The position numbers and the translations under genes are program-made. Positions 43,566 to 52,682 of a stretch of DNA of 64,000 nucleotides are shown in pieces (the first letter of the stretch is position 1; every line of letters begins with the position of its first letter). The notes beneath the pieces were generated by a model. It had not been told where the DNA came from. It saw nothing but the letters and a program-made list of their open reading frames with translations, and made no database searches. This stretch comes from AP-15 sp963797115 (lineage in GTDB: Bacteria; Pseudomonadota; Alphaproteobacteria; ATCC43930; CGMCC-115725), in assembly GCA_963797115.1 (NCBI GenBank), contig CAWCOH010000001.1:3286001-3350000 (forward strand), given 5' to 3'.

Positions 43566-44864
43566 ATGGACGATTGGGTACAGCCTACTTCGCGGGGGGA
43601 GTTACCGCGGAGGGAGGTGATGCAGACGCCGGACGAGGTCGCGGCGATGCTGCGGTTGAAGGCGCTGGGGTGGGGTGTTCGGCGGATCGCGGGCGAGCTG
43701 GGATGCAGCCACATGACGGTTCGTCGGTATTTGTCAGAAGGCGGCTGGGTAGCGTATCGCGGTCGCGGTCGGCCGCGGACGCTGACCGGGCTCGAGGAGT
43801 GGGTGGCGGAGCGTTTCCGCCGGCATGCCGGCAATGCCGATGTGGTTCGACAGGAGCTCGAGCGCGAGAAGGGGATCCGTTTGACGCTGCGGACGGTCGA
43901 GCGCGAAGTGCGTCACTTACGGCGCGAACTGGAAGCGGAAGCGCGGGCGACGATCCGCTTTGAGACGCCGCCTGGCAAGCAGCTGCAGATCGACTTCGGC
44001 GAGCGCCGAGCAATGATCGGCGACGAGAACGTCAAGGTGTACCTGTTTGTGGCGACGTTGGGCTATTCGCGGCGGCTCTATGTCCGGCCGTTCCGCAACG
44101 AGCGCCAGGAGAGTTGGTTTGCTGGCGTGGAGGGCGCCTTCCGTCACTTCGGCGGGATTACCGAGGAGGTGCTGCTCGACAATGATCGCGGGCTCGTCGC
44201 TCGTCACGACCGGGTGACTCGGGAAGTCGAGTTCAATGCCCGGCTTCACGCGTTCGCCAAGCATTGGGGTTTTCGGCCGCGCGCCTGTGCACCCTACCGG
44301 GCGCGCACCAAGGGGAAGGACGAGCGTGGCGTCGGCTATGTCAAGAAGAACGCCATTGCTGGACGGCAGTTCGAGAGCTGGTCGGCATTGGAAGCCCATC
44401 TCGAGGGATGGACGCGCGACGTCGCCGATCAGCGGGTGCACGGCACGACCGGCGAGGCGCCGATTGAGCGCTTTCGGCGCGCCGAGGCTGGCGCGTTGCG
44501 CTCGATCACTGAGGTTCGCCCGTTTGAGATGGCACGCGAGCTGGTGCGCAAGGTGCAGGCTGATTGCGTCATTGAGGTCGATAGCAATGCCTATTCGGTG
44601 CCGTGGCGGCTGATCGGTGAAACCGTGCGCGTGGTAATCGCCGGCGATCTGCTCCGCATCAGCCATGCCGGGCGGGAGGTCGCGGTTCACCATCGCCGGA
44701 CCGGCCGGTTCGAGCGTGTTGTCGACCCGGTCCACTTCGACGGCGTCGTCGGCTTCGGCTCAAAGGCCCGGCTCGCGACCGTCCCAACTCCCGAACCGAT
44801 CGGCGCAGATGAGCTATTGCGCCCGCTCCTCGAATACGAGCGCGTGGTCGGAGGGCGCTGGTGA
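43566..44864 (+). CDS. istA: IS21 transposase IstA (intact)
   Basis: 432 residues from ATG 43566. N-terminal helix-turn-helix (GWGVRRIAGELGCSHMTVRR), then the DDE domain with Asp in LQIDFGERRAMIGDENVKVY, the second Asp in EVLLDNDRGLV and the Glu in KGKDERGVGYVKKN. A C-terminal beta domain follows. The stop overlaps the istB start (TGATG). Confidence 0.94.
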   Translation: MDDWVQPTSRGELPRREVMQTPDEVAAMLRLKALGWGVRRIAGELGCSHMTVRRYLSEGGWVAYRGRGRPRTLTGLEEWVAERFRRHAGNADVVRQELEREKGIRLTLRTVEREVRHLRRELEAEARATIRFETPPGKQLQIDFGERRAMIGDENVKVYLFVATLGYSRRLYVRPFRNERQESWFAGVEGAFRHFGGITEEVLLDNDRGLVARHDRVTREVEFNARLHAFAKHWGFRPRACAPYRARTKGKDERGVGYVKKNAIAGRQFESWSALEAHLEGWTRDVADQRVHGTTGEAPIERFRRAEAGALRSITEVRPFEMARELVRKVQADCVIEVDSNAYSVPWRLIGETVRVVIAGDLLRISHAGREVAVHHRRTGRFERVVDPVHFDGVVGFGSKARLATVPTPEPIGADELLRPLLEYERVVGGRW

Positions 44865-45649
44865 TGGAGCATGATCACCTGGTCGCGATGCTAAACCGGC
44901 TCAAGCTGACGGCGATCCGCGATCAGCTCGACAGTCTGATCGATGAGGCGGCCCGGCGTGAGCTGACCATTCGAGAGGCGCTCTCTCTATTCTGCGAGCG
45001 CGAGATCGGCCGTAAGGATGAACGGCGGATCGAGATGAGCATCGGGCTGGCGCGCTTCCCATTCGTCCGCGATCTCGACGGCTTCGACTTCGCCGCCCAG
45101 CCCTCGATCGACAAGAAGCAGATCCGCGAGATCGCCGCCGGGCGCTTCATCGCCAATGCCGAGGCGGTGCTGTTGTTGGGTCCGCCCGGGGTCGGCAAGA
45201 CGCATCTGGCAGTGGCGATCGGGCGCCAGGCGATCCTAGCAGGCTATACCGTGCTGTTCGCTCAGGCGCCGACCCTGGTGGCCCAGCTCGCCAAGGCCCA
45301 TAGCGAGGGCCGGCTCGAGGATCGCCTCACCCACTTTGGCAAACCGAAACTGCTGATCGTCGACGAGCTCGGCTATCTGCCGTTCGAGCCCAATGCGGCG
45401 CATCTATTCTTTCAGCTCGTCTCGCGGCGCTACGAGCGGGGCAGCATGCTGATCACCAGCAATCGATCCATCGGCGAGTGGGGAACGGTGTTCGGCGACG
45501 CCGTGGTGGCAACCGCCATCCTCGACCGTCTCCTCCATCACAGCCACGTCCTCACCATTCGCGGCGACAGCTACCGGCTCCGCGAGAAGCGGCGCACCGG
45601 CTTGCTGAAGGCGCCGCCCATCGCGCAGAGCGTGCCAGTACCAACATGA
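44864..45649 (+). CDS. istB: IS21 helper ATPase IstB (intact)
   Basis: 261 residues. Walker A is GPPGVGKTH, Walker B LLIVDELGYL, with ITSNRSIGEWGTVFGDAVVA and AILDRLLHHSHVLTIRGDSY as the AAA+ C-terminal landmarks. It pairs with the adjacent IstA. Confidence 0.95.
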   Translation: MEHDHLVAMLNRLKLTAIRDQLDSLIDEAARRELTIREALSLFCEREIGRKDERRIEMSIGLARFPFVRDLDGFDFAAQPSIDKKQIREIAAGRFIANAEAVLLLGPPGVGKTHLAVAIGRQAILAGYTVLFAQAPTLVAQLAKAHSEGRLEDRLTHFGKPKLLIVDELGYLPFEPNAAHLFFQLVSRRYERGSMLITSNRSIGEWGTVFGDAVVATAILDRLLHHSHVLTIRGDSYRLREKRRTGLLKAPPIAQSVPVPT

Positions 45650-45881
45650 CCAGGAGCTTGCCCAGGTGGGTACACAGGAACCTCCCGCGCGCTGCTCCGC
45701 CAAACTCTTGGCGGTCGCTGCGCAGCGCGCGGGTCCCTCCTGTGCACTACCTGGACAAGCTGCCCCGACCGAGCCTCGGGGCTACATCACTTAACCCGGG
45801 GGTCCAGTTCTCAATGTCGAAAAGGGTCCAGTTCCGGAAGTCGGTTGACATAGGTAGGACGCGCCAAACGCCGCCTGGCGA

Positions 45882-46190
45882 TCAGAAGGTGCCCGGCGGC
45901 GCGTATTTGCTGCCGCCGGCGGCTCCGGTGGCCCAAGGGGCGAACTCGTACGCGGGGCGATCGGCTTGGGAGGAGGGTTCCGCGGGTTTCACGATGGTGC
46001 CGTCGCGGTTCCAAACCGGTGGCTGCCAGGTGGCGTTGGCTTCGCCGTAGGCGGCATAGGGATTGTAGAGGGGATTTCGGACCGGCGCGGCGGCGGGAGC
46101 CGAGTAGTCCTTGGCGGATTTGACGTTACCGCTGCTGCAGGCGGCGAGGCAGGCGGCGAGAACCAGGACGAGAGGCTGGGAGGGGCGCAT
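45882..46190 (-). CDS. Small lipoprotein of the type IVB arm
   Basis: From ATG 46190: MRPSQPLVLVLAACLAACSS, with a lipobox cysteine (LAAC). The mature 80 residues are proline- and tyrosine-rich (NPLYNPYAAYGEANATWQPP). It is last in the minus-strand secretion arm and is likely an outer-membrane-anchored component. It is too short for DotC; no assignment to a Dot protein is made. Confidence 0.65.
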   Translation of the reverse strand: MRPSQPLVLVLAACLAACSSGNVKSAKDYSAPAAAPVRNPLYNPYAAYGEANATWQPPVWNRDGTIVKPAEPSSQADRPAYEFAPWATGAAGGSKYAPPGTF

Positions 46191-46233
46191 GGCGGATCTC
46201 CGTTGTTCGGGCTGCACCATGCCCCGTGACTTG

Positions 46234-46243
46234 TGCGAATGGC
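46234..46243 (-). promoter_or_regulatory. GCCATTCGCA, variant of the recurrent motif, upstream of the lipoprotein
   Basis: One mismatch to GCCGTTCGCA; 43 nt before ATG 46190 in the direction of transcription. It overlaps the 3' end region of the preceding gene. Confidence 0.4.
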
Positions 46244-46247
46244 GTGT

Positions 46248-46652
46248 TTACTCCGGGGGATAACGGTCGGGATGCTCTTGACGCAAAATGTGGCGCAGGA
46301 ACGTTATCTCGATCCCCTTTTCCTTGCTCTCTTGGCGGAGGCGCTCACACTCTGCCTCAAGCGTGTCCTTCGCGCGCCGCAGCGTCTCAACCTCGTGTTG
46401 AAGCTCGGCGATAGCGGATCCCCTCCGGTCAGCCTCATCGGCAGCCTCAATGGCCCTGCGCTGCAAATCATTGAAGTCGGCAACGAGCTTATTGTAATGC
46501 GCAACGACCTCTGCCGCTTCGCGCCGAACGAGAGCATTGTCTATCACCAGCCCCCGGAAATCGCGGCGTTCGCGCAGAGCCCTTCCGAACTCCTGTATCC
46601 ACAATGTATCGGAGATGATCCCTGCTGCGGTAAGAGCTGCCCAATCACTCAT
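46248..46652 (-). CDS. Coiled-coil protein downstream of dotA
   Basis: A 134-residue protein from ATG 46652, overlapping the dotA stop by 8 bases: MSDWAALTAAGIISDTLWIQ, then a long charged helix (IEAADEADRRGSAIAELQHE, then EAECERLRQESKEKGIEITF) predicted to form a coiled coil. No family was recognised. Overlap with dotA shows co-translation. Confidence 0.65.
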   Translation of the reverse strand: MSDWAALTAAGIISDTLWIQEFGRALRERRDFRGLVIDNALVRREAAEVVAHYNKLVADFNDLQRRAIEAADEADRRGSAIAELQHEVETLRRAKDTLEAECERLRQESKEKGIEITFLRHILRQEHPDRYPPE

Positions 46653-49008
46653 GGATCTCTCCCTTCGGGGAGGTTTCGGTCGTCGCACGGAGAGTGGTAT
46701 CCATACCGGCGGCCGCGCCGTCGGCTTCTCCAGAAGCCCTGCCCGGACCAGAGATATAGCCGGCTGGTCCGCGGGGCAAGCGGCGGGTGGACCTGGTCAA
46801 GTTGGCTAAACCTTGTTGAAATCCACCCGTGATGACACGCGAGGACCGTTCACCCGGCAGCCACGCTGCTCGCTGGGAGAAGTCTTCCATGTCGACGCGG
46901 TTCACGGCGGTAAAGCCGACGAGGCGCGGCAGGTGATGCGGCAGCAGCGCGACCATCCGGAACGACATCAGCGCCGCAACCACATGGGTCATCACAAAGA
47001 TTGTCAGCAGGACGGCGATGCCGATCAGGTTGCTGACGAGCCAGCCGTTCTGCAGCACGAAGCCGGCGGCGATGCCGAAGCTTTCGCGAATCAGCCAGGA
47101 CATGCAGTCGAACACAAAATATCCCAGGAACAGGCCGATCACCATCAGGGTGGGGCGAAACACGATGTTGAAGAGTAAGCTCCAGCCTTCGATGGCGCGA
47201 CCGTGGAGGCCCTCGCCGCCAACCGTCATGTGGGCCAGCATCCAGAGCGGTACCGCGATCATTGCTCCGCAGACGAGGATGATCCAGCCACAGACGCCGG
47301 CCATCCACATGATCCAGGGGATCATCGGGAGCACATAGGCGATGATGAGACCGGGGATCATGAGGGCCATGAGACCGAGGAGTAGCGGCAGGCCGATGAA
47401 ATTCATGACCGCGTGGCCGGCGATCGTTGCGGCGGCCGCACCCCATTGGAAAGTGAGCCCCTGGAAAATGGCCAACCCTGTGGAAGTCGTGCCGGAAGCC
47501 AACACGGCGGCAGCGCCCATTGCGATCAAGCATGTATTGATCAAGGTCTGGCCGAGCTGCATCAGCCCGCCGAACGGGTCGGTCCATATCTGGGTCGTCG
47601 GCAGCAGGTAATCGGTGATCTTGTGCAGCAGCCAGTCGCTGATGTTGAGCTGGCCCAGGATGCGGTCGAGGATGCCGGCTCCGGTCGAATCATCCTTCGG
47701 ATCCGCAAGGGTGTGTGGTATGCCGCTCGGCGTGCTGGTGCCGTCGGTCGTCTGAACCACATATTTGAGGGTGGTCATAAAATCCTTCTGCGCCGCTTCC
47801 AGCGGTGCGAGGTCGTAGGACAGCGCCGGTCCGAGCCCGTCGTAGCTCGGCGCGGTGGTGACGGGCGTCGCATTAAGCAGCGAGAGCGTCGTCGCGTTGA
47901 GCTTGGCGATCTCGAGGTAGTAGGCGCCGGCCGCGGTCCAGCCGAGGGTCGATTGCTGCACCTGGTTCTGCAGTAGATCGAGGGATCCGTTTCGGGCTTG
48001 CGACGCATTGGCTCGCAGCGCGCTGTTCAACGCGCTCTGGATGCTGGTAGCAGCCGTCGCGAGCTCGCTCGTGTAACTGTTGACTGCATTGTTGAAGATG
48101 CTCTGGAGCGGGACCAGGGCCGAGGCTTGCTTGTTCTGCCAGAGGTTCTGCGCCACACTCGCCACCTGGCCGCGGATCGAACCGTTGAGCACGTCGGCGA
48201 GCACAGCCTTCTGGATCGCGGCCATGTCGACATTGACGCCAGCGACGGTTTGCTCGTTCTGCGGGGATTCGCGGACAGTGACGGTCCCGCAGACCGGGTT
48301 GCCCGATTGGTTGCCGGTGGAGAGCGAGTAGCGCCAGGTGGTGTAGCCGCCATTGCTGTCCTTGACAGTGATCGGCTGCGGGGCCGGGACCAGCTGGCCG
48401 CTGCCTGTCGTGGTGGTGTTGGAGGCGAGATTGACGAGATCCATGCAGAGCTCGCTGTCGATCAGCCCCGACACGATCTGCTCGGTGCCCGGCACCATTG
48501 GCTGGGCGATGACCAGGGCGTCGGGTCCGACGGCCTGGACGGCGTTGGCGTAGAGGGCCTTGGCCATTCCGACACCGACCATCGCGCCTTGCAGGACGAG
48601 CGCCTGGCCGGCGGAGAAGCCGCCGCCGAGCGGAAACATCATAATGCCGGCAAACCCGACGCGAACGACGAACATCCAGCTCTGGCCGTTGCCGAGGATT
48701 CGCGAGGTTTCGGCTGCGCGGTGGATGTTGATAATCGTGGTGTAGGCGACAAAGGCGGCGGCGATGGCCGCGACAAAGCCGGTAAGCTGACCGACGATCT
48801 GCCCGATGACGGTGGCCTCGTTGCCGGTCGAGGTGCCCGACGTCCCGCCCGGAATCGGGAAGATCGAACGCAGCACCTGCGCCGCCCAATCGTTGCCGGG
48901 GTCGAGGGCGCTCCAGCTCACATCGTAAGGGTTTGTGGCTTGCGAGAATGCGGGGCCGGCGACGGCAAGGAAGGAGAGCGATAGGAGGACGAGCCAGGGG
49001 GTGCGCAT
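46645..49008 (-). CDS. dotA: DotA/TraY family type IVB secretion membrane protein
   Basis: About 787 residues from ATG 49008. A signal peptide (MRTPWLVLLSLSFLAVAGPA) is followed by a large periplasmic region and at least six hydrophobic segments, the main cluster in the C-terminal half (LLLGLMALMIPGLIIAYVLP, then MIPWIMWMAGVCGWIILVCG). The WDCMSW-like FDCMSWLIRESFG and MTHVVAALMSF features fit DotA/TraY. It is an inner-membrane component needed for DNA or protein transfer. A GTG at 49044 is a possible alternative start. Confidence 0.87.
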   Translation of the reverse strand: MRTPWLVLLSLSFLAVAGPAFSQATNPYDVSWSALDPGNDWAAQVLRSIFPIPGGTSGTSTGNEATVIGQIVGQLTGFVAAIAAAFVAYTTIINIHRAAETSRILGNGQSWMFVVRVGFAGIMMFPLGGGFSAGQALVLQGAMVGVGMAKALYANAVQAVGPDALVIAQPMVPGTEQIVSGLIDSELCMDLVNLASNTTTTGSGQLVPAPQPITVKDSNGGYTTWRYSLSTGNQSGNPVCGTVTVRESPQNEQTVAGVNVDMAAIQKAVLADVLNGSIRGQVASVAQNLWQNKQASALVPLQSIFNNAVNSYTSELATAATSIQSALNSALRANASQARNGSLDLLQNQVQQSTLGWTAAGAYYLEIAKLNATTLSLLNATPVTTAPSYDGLGPALSYDLAPLEAAQKDFMTTLKYVVQTTDGTSTPSGIPHTLADPKDDSTGAGILDRILGQLNISDWLLHKITDYLLPTTQIWTDPFGGLMQLGQTLINTCLIAMGAAAVLASGTTSTGLAIFQGLTFQWGAAAATIAGHAVMNFIGLPLLLGLMALMIPGLIIAYVLPMIPWIMWMAGVCGWIILVCGAMIAVPLWMLAHMTVGGEGLHGRAIEGWSLLFNIVFRPTLMVIGLFLGYFVFDCMSWLIRESFGIAAGFVLQNGWLVSNLIGIAVLLTIFVMTHVVAALMSFRMVALLPHHLPRLVGFTAVNRVDMEDFSQRAAWLPGERSSRVITGGFQQGLANLTRSTRRLPRGPAGYISGPGRASGEADGAAAGMDTTLRATTETSPKGEIHE

Positions 49009-49010
49009 GA

Positions 49011-49040
49011 CAGCCTCGCAGGATTTTGCCGGCGAGGCTG
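49011..49040 (-). promoter_or_regulatory. Hairpin just before the dotA start codon
   Basis: CAGCCTCGC and GCGAGGCTG pair perfectly (9 bp, 12-nt loop) and end 2 nt before ATG 49008. No Shine-Dalgarno sequence is visible between hairpin and ATG, so the structure could control translation. Confidence 0.5.
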
Positions 49041-49051
49041 CCACGGGAGTC

Positions 49052-49061
49052 TGCGAACGGC
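49052..49061 (-). promoter_or_regulatory. GCCGTTCGCA motif upstream of dotA
   Basis: 43 nt before ATG 49008 in the direction of transcription, followed by GACT. It lies just after the stop of the upstream 461-aa gene. Confidence 0.5.
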
Positions 49062-49066
49062 GCCCC

Positions 49067-50452
49067 CTATGGGGTCATGGCTGGTGCTGGTGCAGCGCGC
49101 GAGGTTGCCTCTGAGGACTGCGACCGGCCGAAGGCGGACCTAACAGCGTCGACGGCGCGTTGGAGCAGTTCGGCGGCCTTCTGCGCCAGGTCGTCCACCA
49201 TGCTTTTGCCGTCGCGTCGCGATGGCGTGCCGGCGGCTGCTTCGCCGATCTGGGCATCCATCTGCTCGAACTTGGCGCTGAGGTTGGCAGCATCGGGCCG
49301 GCGGGCAATAACTTGCTCGATCCCGACGCGGTGCTGGCCGTAGCGGGCAAGTGCGGCGGCAGCTTTATCGTAGGCAGCGGTGACGCCTCGCTCGGTTTCC
49401 AGGGCGTTGTTGAATTGTTGGCGGAGGTCGGCGAAGCGGCCGCCGACGCGCATCTCGGACAGCACCGCCGCCATGCCCCCGGGTTCAGAGCGGGCCGCCT
49501 CGCGGATGCGGTTCATCACGGTGGCGCCCTCGCCGGTCCGGAAGGCTTCGGCGGCGTTTAGCGCCGCTCGGCCGGACCTCTCGGCTCGCTGGAGTGCACG
49601 CTCGCCGGTACTCTCCTGCATCCGCCTCTCGAATGCAGCGAGCCGGCCGGCCATCGGCGTATGCGGCGGGTCCCAGGGAGATCCGGACCCGTGAGCTCTG
49701 CCGCGCATACCGGCGAGGATGGTGTCGAGTGGACCTCGCGCGTGGGCCTGTTGTTGACCGGCCGTGGCGCCTCGCTGGAGCACTGGGTTGTCTGGAGCTG
49801 CGTCGACGCGGTGCGATGTGCTCGCAGCATCCGCTGCCGGCGCGGGTCCCGAGTGGCCTAAATGCTGATCTGCCGTGGCGGGTTCGGCGCGGCGTTGCGA
49901 GAGCCGTACGCGGTTCTCGAGCACCTCGATCTGGCTCCTTATGTCCGGCGCGTTCTGGTCTCTCTGAGCGCCTATGTCCGTGCCGCTTCTTCGTATGTCG
50001 GTGATCAGTCGCTTGTCTTCGAGGGCAGCGGTCGCGCGCATCAGGGCCAGCATGCGTTCGTTGTCGAGGCCGGGCGCCGCGGCTGCGAGCCGTGTAATCT
50101 CCGATCGGAACTCTGGGGTGATCGGGATGGGCCAGATCGGATACTTCTCGAGGTCCTGTAGCGCGTAGGCGACCTGGTGCCGAAGCCCCGGCTGGGCCCG
50201 TCGTTCCGGGTCTGCGCCCTGCTGAGCAAGGGTCTGGATCGTCTGGGCCAGGTTGCGATCGATATTGGCGATGAGCGGCTGGGCGCGTTGTAGGTGCTCG
50301 AGCAGCTCCTGCATCTGGTCCTTGTCGGCCTGTGCCACTGGCTTGCCTCCGGCCGGCTCTACCGTGCCCTTTGTGCCCGCCGCATTTTCTGCGCCCGGTG
50401 GGTTCGGGGTCTCGGCCGCCTGGTTCGGTGTTACCGGTGTTTCTTCGGCCAT
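49067..50452 (-). CDS. Hypothetical secretion-arm protein, 461 aa, polar
   Basis: From ATG 50452 the protein begins with a Pro/Ala-rich disordered tail (MAEETPVTPNQAAETPNPPG), followed by helical segments (DKDQMQELLEHLQRAQPLIA, and QVAYALQDLEKYPIWPIPIT), a basic disordered middle and a helical C-terminal third ending in a Ser/Ala/Pro tail. No signal peptide or membrane span. It lies between the IS5-disrupted gene and dotA. It may be a cytoplasmic accessory or a transferred protein; no family was recognised. Confidence 0.6.
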   Translation of the reverse strand: MAEETPVTPNQAAETPNPPGAENAAGTKGTVEPAGGKPVAQADKDQMQELLEHLQRAQPLIANIDRNLAQTIQTLAQQGADPERRAQPGLRHQVAYALQDLEKYPIWPIPITPEFRSEITRLAAAAPGLDNERMLALMRATAALEDKRLITDIRRSGTDIGAQRDQNAPDIRSQIEVLENRVRLSQRRAEPATADQHLGHSGPAPAADAASTSHRVDAAPDNPVLQRGATAGQQQAHARGPLDTILAGMRGRAHGSGSPWDPPHTPMAGRLAAFERRMQESTGERALQRAERSGRAALNAAEAFRTGEGATVMNRIREAARSEPGGMAAVLSEMRVGGRFADLRQQFNNALETERGVTAAYDKAAAALARYGQHRVGIEQVIARRPDAANLSAKFEQMDAQIGEAAAGTPSRRDGKSMVDDLAQKAAELLQRAVDAVRSAFGRSQSSEATSRAAPAPAMTP

Positions 50453-50818
50453 TTCGATCTCCGTTGACGGACTTGAGCCGGTTACTCAGTTGGACGCCGC
50501 CATCGATGGCGCCGGCATCCGCACTGTCGGCTGGAAGTCGCGCTCGACCGACTGGGCGAGTAGCGTTGCCGTGATGGTCGTGTGCTGCAGGCCCATCTTG
50601 AAAATCTGGAACTGCAGGTAGTTGCTGAGGGCGAGCTCGATTGCGATCTCGCGCTCGACCGAAGCGGGGGGCATGCTCTGCAGCGTGGCGGCCCAAGTGA
50701 CGTCGCTGATGCGCCGTTCCGACTCTATTTGCAGGACCTGGAGCCACGAGCCGTTGGTCTTAGTGTCTGAATCTGAATCGGAATGGTTGTATTGTAGCGT
50801 AGATACATTGTGTAAGGG

Positions 50819-51657
50819 TCAAGCTAATCTCCTGACAAGAAGCTGTACAGAGGCGATGTAGACCCATGCTTTGGCGCTCGCAATCGAAGCCTCGAAATCC
50901 TTGGCCAGGCGGCGATTTCGGTTGAGCCAAGCCAGGGTTCGTTCGACGACCCAGCGCCGCGGCAGCAATTGAAAGCCTGCAGCGTCAGCGGCGCGTTTGA
51001 CGATCTCGATGGTCCACTTGCCGAATTTGGCGAGGGCGGCACCCAGATTGGGGCCGTTATAGACGCTGTCGGCGAACAGGTGACGCAACCAGGGAAACAA
51101 TTGGTGGACGGCCTCAATGACCAGCACGGCACCATCGCGATCTTGGACATCGGCGGGGTGCACCTCGGCACCGACCAGCAGACCGCCAGTGTCGGTGACA
51201 ATGTGGCGCTTACGCCCCCAGCCTTCGCTGGGGCAGGCTCTTTGACCTTCTTGGCGGCATCATAACCACGCGGCCCACCGCTCTCGGTGGTCTTGGCCGA
51301 TTGACTGTCGATGACCCCGGCCGATGGGCTCGCTTCGCGCCCCGCCGCTTCGCGGGCCTGCAGCAGCAATGCAAAATTGATCTTCTCAAACAAGCCGTGG
51401 TCTCGCCAATCGTAGAAATAGCCTTGCACGGTGGTAAACGGAGGAAAGTCCTTCGGCAGCATCCGCCACTGACAGCCGCTTCGCGCCATATACAAGATCG
51501 CATCCAGCACCGCCCGCAGCTCGGTCTCGCGCGGTCGGCCCAAACGCTTTGCTGCCGGCATATGCGGCTCGATCAGCGCCCACTCGGCATCCGTTAGATC
51601 GGTTGCGTAGCACTGTCCCTCTCGCTCATACTTCCGACGAGTGATTTTGGTCCACAT
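50819..51657 (-). pseudogene. IS5-family transposase, copy B, frameshifted by the 23-bp unit
   Basis: Same structure as copy A: MWTKITRRKYEREGQCYATD, then an intact N-terminal half to KKVK. The 23-bp unit follows, and the C-terminal half (KRHIVTDTGGLLVGAEVHPA to LLVRRLA) is in another frame. Confidence 0.9.
51218..51240 (-). repeat. 23-bp hairpin unit in IS5 copy B
   Basis: Identical in sequence and position within the IS to 40387-40409, so the unit entered the IS5 before the two copies separated. Confidence 0.87.
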
Positions 51658-52682
51658 TTTGTGCCTCGATGATTGTTTTGCCACAACCATCATGCCACAA
51701 CCGACTGAAATCACTCAATTCATTTTCGGTCGGCCTCTTAGACGGCAGCCCGATGTTGGTCAGGTACTGCTGCTGCAGCGTCGTCAGCGGCACCGAGGGT
51801 GTCTGCATGCCGATTTCCTGGTCGACGAAGCTCTGTGCGAGCGACATGCGGGCGTTGTAGCTGCGGCGGCGCACAGCGGCGTCTTGCCCGGCGGCCGAAT
51901 TGAGCTGATCGCCGCGCAAGGCAGCTGGAGCGATCGGCTGGATCAGGTTGATCGCGTAGTCCTTGGCCGTATTGACGGCATTCTGATCGGCGTAGGTTCC
52001 CGAGCCGAAGAGGCTTGAGAACTGCTGATCGGCGTCCGAGATGCTGCTCGCGCTTCCGCAAAGTCCCGCGGCGACATCGTTGGCGTCGCAATAGTAATTG
52101 AGGTGTTGCTGACTGATCGACGCAACGCCCTGGGCCTGTCCATAGTGAGACGGCATGTTGGGCCCTGCCTCGCCACGCAGATCGTGGATCCGGGCGATCG
52201 TCGCCGCCACGGTGAAAGCCTGCACCGCCGCCGCCTGGGTGCTGACGCCGCCGTCGAGCGCGGTGCATGCGGTTGGGCTCGGGGTCTGCTCGTCGCGGAT
52301 TTGTGCGTTTCGTACATCGCGCTTGAAGCGGGCGTTGGCGGTGTTGGAGGCGTCGAAGATCTGTTCGAGTGCCCCGACCGAGGCCTTCTGATAGTTGGCA
52401 GTCTGCGTGAACCCTTGCTGCAGCAGTTGCTCGACCGTGCCGAAGGTGTTGTCGCCGAGGAGGCTGGCGATCGGGCCGGTGGCGCTGAGAAAGTCCTTGA
52501 CGTCTTGAATGTAGCCGTTGATGTCGCTGAGCACGCCTTTGACGGCGTTGACGGCCGCGAGCACGGTCGCATCGATCGTCGGCAAATCCGCTTGAGCGGG
52601 GGTGGCGTTGAACAGAACGCCGCCGATGACGATGCCGATCGCGGTCGAGGCGGCGAGACTGAAGTTTCGCATCAGTGTCTCG

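Larger units (their letters stand above)
43490..45850 (+). mobile_element. IS21-family insertion sequence, copy 2, with 5-bp target duplication
   Basis: Ends begin TGTC on both sides. Subterminal repeats of the ACATTGAGAA(T/C)TGGACCCCC type lie at 43525-43545 and, inverted, at 45807-45828. TAGGT flanks it directly (43485-43489 and 45851-45855). It carries intact istA and istB of a lineage different from copy 1. Confidence 0.9.
50763..51737 (-). mobile_element. IS5-family insertion sequence, copy B (TTA target duplication)
   Basis: Near-identical to copy A, with a handful of single-base differences. TTA flanks it directly (50760-50762 and 51738-51740). It splits a secretion-arm gene. Confidence 0.9.
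50486..52672 (-). pseudogene. Exported secretion-arm protein (IcmX/TraW- or VirB5-like) split by IS5 copy B
   Basis: ATG 52672 starts a signal peptide (MRNFSLAASTAIGIVIGGVL, cleavage near PAQA) and a mature part DLPTIDATVLAAVNAVKGVL with Cys residues (TACTALDGG, NYYCDAND). After LTTLQQQYLTNIGLPS the gene is interrupted by IS5 copy B. The rest continues at 50760 as KTNGSWLQVLQIESERRISD and ends at 50486. Without the IS (TTA duplication) the frame is continuous and the protein about 400 residues. The name is by position next to dotA only. Confidence 0.75.
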
